A DNA stretch of 8,535 nucleotides from Flavobacteriales bacterium (GTDB taxonomy: Bacteria > Bacteroidota > Bacteroidia > Flavobacteriales > Flavobacteriaceae), in contig QIIH01000205.1 in NCBI GenBank assembly GCA_003229235.1, forward strand, positions 1 to 8,535, given 5' to 3'. Below are positions 1-5,697 of this stretch, in pieces. The notes under the pieces were generated by a model, which saw nothing but the letters and a program-made list of their open reading frames with translations, was not told where the DNA came from and did no database searches. The first letter of the stretch is position 1, and each line of letters begins with the position of its first letter. The position numbers and the translations under genes are program-made.

Positions 1-519
1 CGCTACAGGATAATTTGCATCTAGTTTTTTTGCAGTGCGAAGCATTTTTGCCTCTGCCTCTAGAGTAAGCCCGTAACCACTTTTAATTTCGATGGCGCCG
101 GTACCTAATTGCATCACTTCTTGCAAGCGCTCACTAGATTGGGCATATAATTGTTCTGGCGAAGTTTCTTGTAGCTTTTTAGCCGAATTGAGGATCCCGC
201 CTCCGGCTGCTGCTATCTCGCTATAACTCGCACCGTTGATACGTTGTACAAACTCTCCTTCACGATTGCCCGCATACACTAAATGTGTGTGAGAATCGCA
301 CCAGGTAGGTAATACAAACCTATCGCTAGCATCTATATGCTTGGCATTTTTTAAATCTGGAACAGTATCCATTGTACCAAAATCTTGGATTACATCTTCG
401 TTTATTAAAAGCCAAGCATCAGCAATAAAAGGTAAATCTTTCATGCTAGTTCCCTTAACACAGCGTGTTTCGCTATCGCGGATTTGTAACAGTTGTTTGA
501 TGCCAGTAATTAGGATCAT
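1..519 (-). CDS. hutI: Imidazolonepropionase (N-terminal part; gene runs off the window)
   Basis: The reverse strand encodes 173 residues from an ATG at 519 and stays open to the window edge, so the C-terminal part (a full HutI is about 400 residues) is outside. The enzyme hydrolyses 4-imidazolone-5-propionate to N-formimino-L-glutamate in cytoplasmic histidine degradation. The amidohydrolase metal motif is visible as DSHTHLVYAGNRE near residues 75-87 (H77 and H79 are metal ligands by family analogy), followed by the family-typical FVQRINGASYSEI, the glycine stretch AAAGGGI (103-109) and EIKSGYGL (144-151). These separate HutI from other amidohydrolases such as dihydroorotases. The gene is divergent from the PLP enzyme at 659, with 139 bp between the starts. 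No clear ribosome binding site precedes the ATG. No hutH or hutU is in view, so operon membership is unknown. Confidence 0.93.
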   Translation of the reverse strand, partial: MILITGIKQLLQIRDSETRCVKGTSMKDLPFIADAWLLINEDVIQDFGTMDTVPDLKNAKHIDASDRFVLPTWCDSHTHLVYAGNREGEFVQRINGASYSEIAAAGGGILNSAKKLQETSPEQLYAQSSERLQEVMQLGTGAIEIKSGYGLTLEAEAKMLRTAKKLDANYPVA

Positions 520-542
520 ATAATATTCGCTAGAATTTGAGG

Positions 543-559
543 TAAAGATAACAAAGATG
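543..559 (-). promoter_or_regulatory. Possible -7 promoter elements for hutI
   Basis: On the minus strand two overlapping near-matches to the Bacteroidota -7 consensus TAnnTTTG occur 24-40 nt upstream of the hutI start: TATCTTTA (543-550) and CATCTTTG (552-559), each 7 of 8. Neither has a TTG at the expected 19-21 nt upstream, so this is weak. Confidence 0.25.
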
Positions 560-584
560 ATGCATTTTTAAATTGGAAATAGTC

Positions 585-615
585 TTGATTTTACTAAAAA
601 TGAACAGTAATTTCT
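585..615 (+). promoter_or_regulatory. Weak candidate promoter for the trans-sulfuration/bshB1 pair
   Basis: TTG at 585-587 is followed, after 20 nt, by TAATTTCT (608-615), a 6-of-8 match to TAnnTTTG. The spacing is right and the implied leader is about 40 nt, but the -7 match is poor. Confidence 0.22.
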
Positions 616-658
616 TGTTGGAAATTTTGTAATTTAGAGCAAACAAAAAACGAGCGTT

Positions 659-1831
659 ATGAAACCAAATACTAAAGGCCTCAATACGATTTGTACGCAT
701 GTAGGAGAAATTAAAGACGAGCAATTTAAAGGAGCTATTTCGCCTATTTATATGTCTAGCTCTTATGCCTATGAGAATGTAGATGTGAAAAGGTATCCGA
801 GATATTTTAATACGCCTAATCAAGAGGCATTGTCTAAAAAAATTGCTCGCCTCGAAAAATGCGAAGCAGGAATTATATTTGGTAGCGGAATGGCCGCAGT
901 TAGCACAACCTTATTCGCCTTTTTAAATGCAGGAGATCATATCGTTTTGCAGCAATCTCTTTACGGGGGAACCTATAATTTGGTGTGCGAAGAGTTTGTA
1001 AAATATGGCATTGAGTACAGTTTCACTAAAGGATTGGAGCAAGAAGACTTCGAGCGTGAAATTAAGCCAAATACAAAAATTATATTTGTAGAAACCCCCT
1101 CTAATCCATTGATGAAAATAACCGATTTGACCATGGTTGCGGGCATTGCAAAAAAGAATGGATTAATTAGCATGATAGATAACACCTTTGCGTCTCCAGT
1201 TAATCAGACTCCTATAGACTTTGGTATTGACATTATGATTCATAGCGCAACCAAATACATGGGCGGACATAGCGATATTTGTGCTGGTGCCGTTGCTTGT
1301 AGCCACGAGCATATGGATGTGATTTGGAATAAGGCCAAAAACCTAGGCGGCAGCCTTAGCGATTTTACGGTTTGGATGTTAGAACGTAGTATGAAGACTA
1401 TGGGCTTGCGTGTGAAGGCACAAAATAAGAATGCTAAAAAAATGGCCAAATGGTTAGAAAAACATCCTATGGTGTCTCAAGTTTATTATCCTGGCTTAAA
1501 GTCGCATAAAGACTATGCCTTGGCAAAAAAACAAATGAGTGGCTTTAGTGGAATGATGTCCTTTGAATGTGCAAAGGGAGTAGATGCTTATGAGTTTATG
1601 CAGTCGCTAGCGTTAATTAAGCCTTCGATGAGTTTGGCAGGAGTTGAATCTACAATGTTGGCACCAGCCAAAGCATCACATGCACTTTTATCGCCAGAGG
1701 CTAGAGCAGAGCAGGGGATAAGTGATGGTTTGATACGATTCTCTGTTGGAATAGAAGAAACAGAAGATTTAAAAAACGATATAGAACAAGCCTTTGCTAA
1801 AGTAGTTAAGGAAAGTTTACAATTACAATAA
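659..1831 (+). CDS. PLP-dependent trans-sulfuration enzyme (cystathionine gamma-synthase/lyase type)
   Basis: A 390-residue Cys/Met-metabolism PLP enzyme (fold type I), full length for the family. Visible motifs are Y46/R48 (cofactor phosphate from the neighbouring subunit), GSGMAA (75-80), Y102 in LYGGTY (stacks on PLP), ETPSNP (145-150), D174 in MIDNTFASP (pairs with the pyridine nitrogen), the Schiff-base lysine K199 in SATKYMGGHSD, and R360 in LIRFSVGIEETEDL (substrate carboxylate). Position 104 is Gly (YGGT), whereas classical methionine gamma-lyases have Cys there, so a cystathionine gamma-synthase or gamma-lyase role is more likely. Synthase and lyase cannot be told apart by eye. The next gene, bshB1, starts 7 nt after the stop and makes a cysteine-containing thiol, which favours a role in cysteine supply. 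No useful ribosome binding site precedes the ATG. Confidence 0.93.
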   Translation: MKPNTKGLNTICTHVGEIKDEQFKGAISPIYMSSSYAYENVDVKRYPRYFNTPNQEALSKKIARLEKCEAGIIFGSGMAAVSTTLFAFLNAGDHIVLQQSLYGGTYNLVCEEFVKYGIEYSFTKGLEQEDFEREIKPNTKIIFVETPSNPLMKITDLTMVAGIAKKNGLISMIDNTFASPVNQTPIDFGIDIMIHSATKYMGGHSDICAGAVACSHEHMDVIWNKAKNLGGSLSDFTVWMLERSMKTMGLRVKAQNKNAKKMAKWLEKHPMVSQVYYPGLKSHKDYALAKKQMSGFSGMMSFECAKGVDAYEFMQSLALIKPSMSLAGVESTMLAPAKASHALLSPEARAEQGISDGLIRFSVGIEETEDLKNDIEQAFAKVVKESLQLQ

Positions 1832-1838
1832 AGACAAT

Positions 1839-2555
1839 TTGAAACTAGATATATTAGCTATCGGGGCGCATCCCGACGATGTAGAGTTAGGCTGTGGTGC
1901 AACTATAGCCAAAGAAATCGCAGCAGGCAAAAAAGTGGGAATCTTAGATTTAACTCGTGGTGAGTTAGGCACAAGAGGCACCCCAGAAATTAGGGAGAAA
2001 GAAGCAAATAACGCCGCTAAGATTATGGGGGTATTAGTTAGAGAAAATCTAGGTCTTGCCGATGGTTTCTTTGAAAATAATAAAGAAAATCAGCTTAAAA
2101 TAATAGAAGTGATTAGAAAGTATCAACCAGAAATTGTACTATGCAATGCGTTGGACGATCGCCATATAGATCACGGGAAGGGTAGTAAACTGGCCAGTGA
2201 TGCTTGTTTTTTAAGTGGCTTACGCCGAATTGAAACATCACAAGACAATGCATCTCAAGACGCTTGGCGCCCTAAGCAAGTATATCATTATATTCAATGG
2301 AAAAGCCTTACTCCAGATTTTGTTGTAGATGTGACTGGCTTTATACAAACTAAGCTCGATGCTGTTTTTGCCTATGAGAGCCAGTTTTATAAAGCCGATG
2401 TAAATGAGCCTATAACGCCAATATCGGGCACCAATTTTAAAGATAGCATTAGGTACCGCGCACAAGATTTAGGCAGATTGATTGGTACAGAGTATGCAGA
2501 AGGCTTTAACGTGGAGCGTTTTGTCGCGGTTAATTCTTTAGATGATTTAATTTAG
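1839..2555 (+). CDS. bshB1: Bacillithiol biosynthesis deacetylase BshB1 (TTG start)
   Basis: A 238-residue zinc-dependent LmbE/PIG-L-type deacetylase. In bacillithiol synthesis BshB removes the acetyl group from N-acetylglucosaminyl-malate, giving the free amine to which BshC adds cysteine. The N-terminal AHPDDVELGCG (residues 10-20) supplies zinc ligands H11 and D14 and the probable catalytic base D13. HIDHGKG (109-115) supplies H109 and zinc ligand H112. TRGELGTRGT (39-48) and the C-terminal YESQFYK and GTEYAEGF are typical of the BshB1 subgroup. The start is TTG at 1839: the frame's family-typical MKLDILAIGAHPDD begins exactly there and no ATG lies near. It follows the trans-sulfuration gene after 7 nt, almost certainly in one operon. 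No terminator is evident after it. bshA and bshC are not in the window. Confidence 0.93.
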   Translation: MKLDILAIGAHPDDVELGCGATIAKEIAAGKKVGILDLTRGELGTRGTPEIREKEANNAAKIMGVLVRENLGLADGFFENNKENQLKIIEVIRKYQPEIVLCNALDDRHIDHGKGSKLASDACFLSGLRRIETSQDNASQDAWRPKQVYHYIQWKSLTPDFVVDVTGFIQTKLDAVFAYESQFYKADVNEPITPISGTNFKDSIRYRAQDLGRLIGTEYAEGFNVERFVAVNSLDDLI

Positions 2556-2574
2556 AATTTCTTTTTAAAAGATA

Positions 2575-2605
2575 TTGCGAAGCGAAACGAAAGTGATTAT
2601 ATTTG
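2575..2605 (+). promoter_or_regulatory. Bacteroidota-type promoter of tRNA-His
   Basis: TTG at 2575-2577, 20 nt spacer, then TATATTTG at 2598-2605, a perfect match to the Bacteroidota -7 consensus TAnnTTTG. Transcription would start near 2611-2614, giving a precursor with a leader of about 110 nt before the mature tRNA-His. The -7 element and the nine bases after it resemble the same region in front of tRNA-Ser. Confidence 0.62.
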
Positions 2606-2632
2606 CATCCGCAATAGTAAAATATTGCAAGT

Positions 2633-2650
2633 TACACGGTGGTTGTAGCT
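2633..2650 (+). repeat. Leader copy of the tRNA-His 5' end
   Basis: TACACGGTGGTTGTAGCT is an exact 18-bp copy of 2719-2736, which spans five bases before and the first thirteen of the tRNA-His gene. It lies 86 bp upstream, downstream of the predicted promoter, so it would be in the precursor RNA. Nothing after it resembles the rest of a tRNA. Confidence 0.9.
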
Positions 2651-2686
2651 TCCCCCTTCATTTTATTATGGAGGACAAGCAACTTC

Positions 2687-2707
2687 GCTACAAATATAGT
2701 TTGTAGC
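2687..2707 (+). other. Hairpin in the tRNA-His leader
   Basis: GCTACAAA (2687-2694) and TTTGTAGC (2700-2707) form a perfect 8-bp stem around the loop TATAG, 17 nt before the tRNA. The left arm contains GCTACAA, which is complementary to TTGTAGC in three places: its own right arm, the leader copy (2643-2649) and the tRNA-His 5' end itself (2729-2735), so alternative pairings are possible. Confidence 0.7.
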
Positions 2708-2723
2708 AAACCTTAAGATACAC

Positions 2724-2800
2724 GGTGGTTGTAGCTCAGTTGGTTAGAGCGCTGGTTTGTGGTACCAGAGGTCGCCGGTTCGAGACCGGTCTTCCACCCA
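2724..2800 (+). tRNA. tRNA-His (anticodon GTG)
   Basis: A cloverleaf is readable: acceptor GTGGTTG (2725-2731) preceded by the extra G(-1) at 2724 that is diagnostic of tRNA-His and faces C73 at 2798. The D arm begins at GCTC, the anticodon stem is CTGGT/ACCAG with GTG in the loop, and the T arm is GCCGG-TTCGAGA-CCGGT. The 3' acceptor strand is CTTCCAC (2791-2797). A full CCA is not encoded after C73. In the acceptor, positions 5-68 and 6-67 face each other as U and U, two adjacent mismatches. The gene has its own promoter and terminator. Confidence 0.93.
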
Positions 2801-2832
2801 AAAAGCCTTCACGTAAAGTGAAGGCTTTTTTT
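2800..2832 (+). terminator. Rho-independent terminator of tRNA-His
   Basis: GCCTTCAC (2805-2812), loop GTAAA, GTGAAGGC (2818-2825), then seven T. An A tract before the stem extends the pairing with the T tract. It begins directly after the tRNA 3' end. Confidence 0.92.
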
Positions 2833-2869
2833 GTATAGCTACTTTAAACTAATCGGGCATTTTTACTTA

Positions 2870-2901
2870 TTTGATTTAACGTGCTTTTTTAGGTATTTTT
2901 T
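2870..2901 (+). promoter_or_regulatory. Candidate promoter for the dioxygenase/DinB genes
   Basis: TTTG at 2870-2873, 20 nt spacer, then TATTTTTT at 2894-2901 (7 of 8 to TAnnTTTG). It lies about 20 nt before the upstream ATG at 2921, so transcription would begin just in front of the unshifted N-terminal frame. The local T-richness makes chance matches likely. Confidence 0.33.
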
Positions 2902-2920
2902 TTTATAAAATCCATGACCC

Positions 2921-3007
2921 ATGGAGACTACCGAATCCTCGAAAACGCAATACTTAGATCGTGTAAAACTGCCATTCCATTTCGATGCCGATAAAGATAT
3001 TTGCTGA
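2921..3007 (+). pseudogene. Detached N-terminus of the dioxygenase gene (ends in a frameshift)
   Basis: From the ATG at 2921 a 28-codon frame reads METTESSKTQYLDRVKLPFHFDADKDIC and then hits TGA at 3005. The segment DRVKLPFHFDADK is what the aspartyl/asparaginyl beta-hydroxylase family of Bacteroidota normally has at its N-terminus, and the rest of that protein continues in the +1 frame from about 2997. Reading GATAAG instead of GATAAAG near 2990-2996 (one A fewer) would restore a continuous protein of about 202 residues. This is therefore a one-base insertion, real or a sequencing error, rather than a separate gene. Confidence 0.75.
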
Positions 3008-3527
3008 GTTCAATGCTTTGCAACGGGGACAGTTCGAATATTACAGCGTACTCCAATTACGTGCTCCTGCCCATTTGGTAGACGCTTCTTTGCCTTTTCC
3101 GCCTCCGGCGGCAAATTATGCAGACGGCTCTTGGACAGATTGGAAGGACACGCAGATACTCGAAAACTCACCATATTTGAGCAGTATAATCGATTCTTTT
3201 AAACAATATACAAAGGTGACGCTTGTTAGATTATTGCGCTTAGCACCCGATAGCGTTGTAAAAGAGCATACAGACCCTACTTTGGGTTTAGAAATTGAAG
3301 AATCTGTGATTAGATTAACGATTCCTGTTTACAATGAGCCTGGAGTTGAGTTTTATTTGAATAATTCGCTAGTTACCATGTTGCCAGGGGAATGCTGGTA
3401 TTTGAAGCTTACAGATCCGCATCGCGTAGTTAATAATAGCGATCAAGAGCGTGTGAATTTAACCATCGATATGATTCCGAACGATTGGGTGCACAATCTT
3501 ATTGGTGCCGCTATGGAGGTTAATTAA
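2985..3527 (+). CDS. Aspartyl/asparaginyl beta-hydroxylase-like Fe(II)/2-oxoglutarate dioxygenase (5' end frameshifted)
   Basis: The open frame from the ATG at 2985 gives 180 residues with the whole catalytic core: EHTD with iron ligands H95 and D97, the distal ligand H146 in TDPHRVVN, and R156 in ERVNLTID as the probable 2-oxoglutarate anchor. APAHLVDASLPFPPPAANYADGSW (29-50) and ECWYL are also characteristic. The family hydroxylates Asp or Asn side chains or small substrates; the target here is unknown. The expected first strand (VKLPFHFD) is encoded just upstream in another frame, so the ATG at 2985 is probably not the ancestral start. The core may still fold, but it lacks about 20-25 residues. 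The likely cause is one extra A near 2993-2995. The gene precedes the DinB gene by 40 nt in the same direction, probably co-transcribed. Confidence 0.82.
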   Translation: MPIKIFAEFNALQRGQFEYYSVLQLRAPAHLVDASLPFPPPAANYADGSWTDWKDTQILENSPYLSSIIDSFKQYTKVTLVRLLRLAPDSVVKEHTDPTLGLEIEESVIRLTIPVYNEPGVEFYLNNSLVTMLPGECWYLKLTDPHRVVNNSDQERVNLTIDMIPNDWVHNLIGAAMEVN

Positions 3528-3567
3528 AGCGAAGTTATTATCTTTAAAGAACAATAAAACTCAAGTT

Positions 3568-4020
3568 ATGCTCTCCACTTTAACGACACTCTTTTTACGA
3601 GATTTAGATAATCTTACGCAAGAAATTAACGCTTATAAAAACGAAGCAGATTTATGGCTAGTGCCATCTGGTATTTCTAATTCGGCAGGGAATCTGTGTT
3701 TACACTTGCTTGGCAACTTAAATCATTTTATTGGTACACAGCTAGGAGATACTGGCTACATAAGGCAGCGTGATCTCGAATTTTCGGAAACCAATGTACC
3801 CGCAGCTCAGATGACTTCTCAAATTGATATGGTCAAAAAAATGATTCAGAATACGCTAGATACCATGCAAGAGTCTCAACTAGAGGACGATTTCCCAATA
3901 CGTGTGTTTTCGGATCAGCAAAAATTAACCAAAGGCTTTATGTTAACCCATTTGGCGGGGCATTTAAGCTATCATTTAGGGCAGATTAACTATCACAGGA
4001 GATTGCTAACTATAGCCTAA
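3568..4020 (+). CDS. DinB/YfiT-superfamily putative metal-dependent protein
   Basis: A 150-residue, mostly helical protein of the DinB-like superfamily (DUF1572-like). The expected metal-binding histidines are visible: H46 in GNLCLHLLGNLNHFIG and the pair H132/H136 in THLAGHLSYHLGQI, spaced HxxxH just before GQI as usual. Length fits the family. I chose the ATG at 3568; the frame also extends to a TTG at 3502, but that would overlap the dioxygenase gene by 26 nt and add a basic stretch unlike the family. The superfamily contains thiol transferases, including bacillithiol S-transferase BstA. With bshB1 about 1 kb upstream, a detoxifying thiol transferase role is plausible, but it is inference; many members are uncharacterised. 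A terminator hairpin begins at its stop codon. Confidence 0.82.
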   Translation: MLSTLTTLFLRDLDNLTQEINAYKNEADLWLVPSGISNSAGNLCLHLLGNLNHFIGTQLGDTGYIRQRDLEFSETNVPAAQMTSQIDMVKKMIQNTLDTMQESQLEDDFPIRVFSDQQKLTKGFMLTHLAGHLSYHLGQINYHRRLLTIA

Positions 4021-4050
4021 AAAAGCCCAGCGATTGCCAGGCTTTTTTAT
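4017..4050. terminator. Terminator hairpin shared by convergent genes
   Basis: AAAAGCC (4021-4027) pairs with GGCTTTT (4040-4046), with an inner GC/GC pairing around GATT. Runs of A and of T flank the stem, so it can end transcripts from both strands. It lies between the DinB stop (4020) and the stop of the minus-strand peptidase (4067). Confidence 0.8.
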
Positions 4051-4066
4051 TAATATGTTTCTAAAA

Positions 4067-5092
4067 CTATTCTGTCGCTTTATCTGCAGTAATTCTGCCT
4101 TCACGATTAGCCAGCTCCCAAGCTGTTAAAAAGATAAGCTTGGTTCTTTTTGCCATAAGTTCGTACTCGATTTTATCTGGAGTATCTGTTATCTGGTGAT
4201 AGTCGTCGTGGGTTCCGTTAAAGTAAAAGATAACAGGGATGTTATTTTTAGCAAAGTTATAGTGGTCACTACGGTAGTAAAAACGGTTAGGATCGTCGTC
4301 GTCGTTATATTTATAATCTAACTCTAGGTTCACATACTTTTCGTTCACCATTTCTGAAACATCGTGCAACTCTTGGCTAAGCTTGTCTGCGCCAATCAAG
4401 TAAATATAATTTGGACTGTCTGCTTTATCTGGATCGATACGACCAATCATATCTGTATTTAAATTACATACAGTGTTTGCCAATGGGAATAATGGGTTGT
4501 CTGTATAGTAACGAGAACCATAAAGGCCAATCTCTTCGCCTGTAACATGCAAGAATAAAATTGAACGTTTTGGACCTTTACCATCTTTAACAGCCATTTG
4601 GAAAGCTTCTGCCATTTCGAGCATACTTACAGTCCCCGAACCATCGTCGTCTGCCCCGTTATAGATATTACCGTCTTTATCTTTCCCGACGTGATCGTAA
4701 TGGGCAGAGAGAACGATAATTTCGTCTGGCTTTTCTGAGCCTTTAATAAACGCTACAATATTCTCTGAATCTTTCGGGTCGCGTGCTCTACTAAAATATT
4801 CTTTCGGAACTGCCTGATAGTAATTGTCTTTGTCAATTGGTCCAACCATGCCTAACGATTTATAGTGATTAACCATATACTCTCCAGCCATTTTTTGACC
4901 TACAGAACCGGTCATTCTACCTTCCATTTTATCGTCTGCAATAATGTATAGATGCTTGCTTAGGTCTTCTGCCGTAATACTGTTTGCATAATCGACATTT
5001 GTTTTTGCAGAAGAAGACGTTTTAGTGCCGTTTTGAGCAGGGCCACAAGCCACTGCAAATACAGAGAACAACGCTACTAAGGATAGTTTCAT
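4067..5092 (-). CDS. M28-family zinc metallopeptidase, predicted lipoprotein
   Basis: A 341-residue exported peptidase. The N-terminus is a short hydrophobic signal ending in a lipobox (AVAC, Cys16) followed by a Ser/Thr-rich linker, so it is probably anchored to a membrane facing the periplasm or outside. The di-zinc M28 core is complete: H131 in SAHYDHVG, bridging D149 in NGADDDGSG, the catalytic/ligand pair E186-E187 in TGEEIGLYGS, D214 in NTDMIGR and H277 in YRSDHYNF. Family members are aminopeptidases or glutamyl-cyclase-like enzymes; the strict peptidase pattern with GEE favours an aminopeptidase. An acidic run (DDDD, 264-267) precedes the last ligand and may bind calcium, which is speculative. 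It is divergent from the 135-aa gene and convergent with DinB, so it is probably transcribed alone. Confidence 0.92.
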   Translation of the reverse strand: MKLSLVALFSVFAVACGPAQNGTKTSSSAKTNVDYANSITAEDLSKHLYIIADDKMEGRMTGSVGQKMAGEYMVNHYKSLGMVGPIDKDNYYQAVPKEYFSRARDPKDSENIVAFIKGSEKPDEIIVLSAHYDHVGKDKDGNIYNGADDDGSGTVSMLEMAEAFQMAVKDGKGPKRSILFLHVTGEEIGLYGSRYYTDNPLFPLANTVCNLNTDMIGRIDPDKADSPNYIYLIGADKLSQELHDVSEMVNEKYVNLELDYKYNDDDDPNRFYYRSDHYNFAKNNIPVIFYFNGTHDDYHQITDTPDKIEYELMAKRTKLIFLTAWELANREGRITADKATE

Positions 5093-5115
5093 AGGATTTG
5101 ATTTATTTGAAGCTG

Positions 5116-5123
5116 TAAATATA
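5116..5123 (-). promoter_or_regulatory. Probable -7 element of the M28 peptidase gene
   Basis: On the minus strand TATATTTA (7 of 8 to TAnnTTTG) lies 23 nt upstream of the ATG at 5092. The surrounding 13 bases, GTTATATTTACAG, recur exactly in front of the minus-strand gene at 8460, which supports a promoter role. No TTG stands at the right distance upstream, and the implied leader is very short. Confidence 0.4.
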
Positions 5124-5156
5124 ACTTAAAGTGCACCAATGAATTGTGAAAGTTTT

Positions 5157-5192
5157 GTGAAAACCTTACTTGATTTAGATAGGGGTTTTCAC
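5157..5192. promoter_or_regulatory. Perfect 9-bp inverted repeat between divergent genes
   Basis: GTGAAAACC (5157-5165) and GGTTTTCAC (5184-5192) are exact inverse complements separated by 18 nt, in the 180-bp gap between the divergent M28 and 135-aa genes. No T tract follows, so it is not a typical terminator. The half-site spacing of about 2.5 helical turns would fit a regulator operator or an RNA hairpin in the leader of either gene. Confidence 0.5.
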
Positions 5193-5272
5193 CTGTTTTT
5201 TAAAAATACCCTTTATCGGGTAGAGAATTTTTGTATAGGAAATGTACCTTTAAGTATTAAAACTAACTCAAA

Positions 5273-5680
5273 ATGGCACTCGAAAATACAACAACAATAA
5301 ATTTAATAGACCCAATTAAGGCTTTAGCCCAATACAAGGATCTCCTAATCACAAATACTGATAAAATAGTAATGGTAATTCTTGGGGATTCTCCGGGAGT
5401 GCCTGCTGGAGTCATCTTGGCAGATAAACTTGCTCGGCAAATTACCACCAATGAGAATCTTTGGGTTATGGAAGTTGGCAACCACACCATGCTTAAAACA
5501 GAACTTGAACAAATTTTGAACACAGCCGGAATTATTCAAGACGAGACTCCTTACGACGAAATAAAAGCTTTTTGTTTAACTAAGGGGGCTAGACTAGCCA
5601 ATTCTAGAATTCATTTACAAGGATCTCTTAGTCCTGCAAGGCTTACCCACCTATTTAGAGAAGCAATTTCCAATTCTTAA
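5273..5680 (+). CDS. Unrecognised 135-aa cytoplasmic protein, first gene of a two-gene unit
   Basis: I do not recognise this protein. It has no signal peptide or membrane segment. The pattern suggests an alpha/beta fold: a helix near 12-25 (DPIKALAQYKDLL), a hydrophobic strand DKIVMVILGD (30-39), a helix PAGVILADKLARQI (43-56), a strand NLWVMEVG (61-68), then helices 72-84 and 95-106 and a C-terminal helix LTHLFREAIS. The loop GDSPGVPAG (38-46) is glycine/proline rich and could be a ligand site, but it matches no motif I know. The start ATG at 5273 is the first in frame and is preceded by an A-rich stretch. The gene for an exported 605-aa protein begins 17 nt after its stop, so the two are very probably co-transcribed. 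Confidence 0.72.
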   Translation: MALENTTTINLIDPIKALAQYKDLLITNTDKIVMVILGDSPGVPAGVILADKLARQITTNENLWVMEVGNHTMLKTELEQILNTAGIIQDETPYDEIKAFCLTKGARLANSRIHLQGSLSPARLTHLFREAISNS

Positions 5681-5697
5681 CTTCTAAAAAAGTAAAT

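Noticed and set aside
341..523. Plus-strand 60-codon frame
   Set aside because: Antisense of the well-supported hutI reading frame.
530..823. Minus-strand 97-codon frame overlapping the start of the PLP enzyme
   Set aside because: It is the antisense of the conserved N-terminus of the trans-sulfuration gene and covers the divergent promoter region.
2577..2583. GCGAAGC minihairpin sequence in the tRNA-His promoter spacer
   Set aside because: It matches the stable C-GAA-G minihairpin, but at 7 bases with no extended stem it is expected by chance.
2611..2723. T-box or other amino-acid riboswitch in the tRNA-His leader
   Set aside because: It precedes a tRNA, not a coding gene, and shows no T-box bulge sequence; the similarity to tRNA-His is a plain 18-bp duplication.
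2914..2994. ATG at 2914 as the dioxygenase start
   Set aside because: Its frame gives unrelated sequence and stops at 2992-2994; the family-like KLPFHFD segment is in the 2921 frame.
3502..3567. TTG start for the DinB gene at 3502
   Set aside because: It would overlap the dioxygenase gene and add a basic stretch with no family resemblance; the ATG at 3568 begins where the domain begins.
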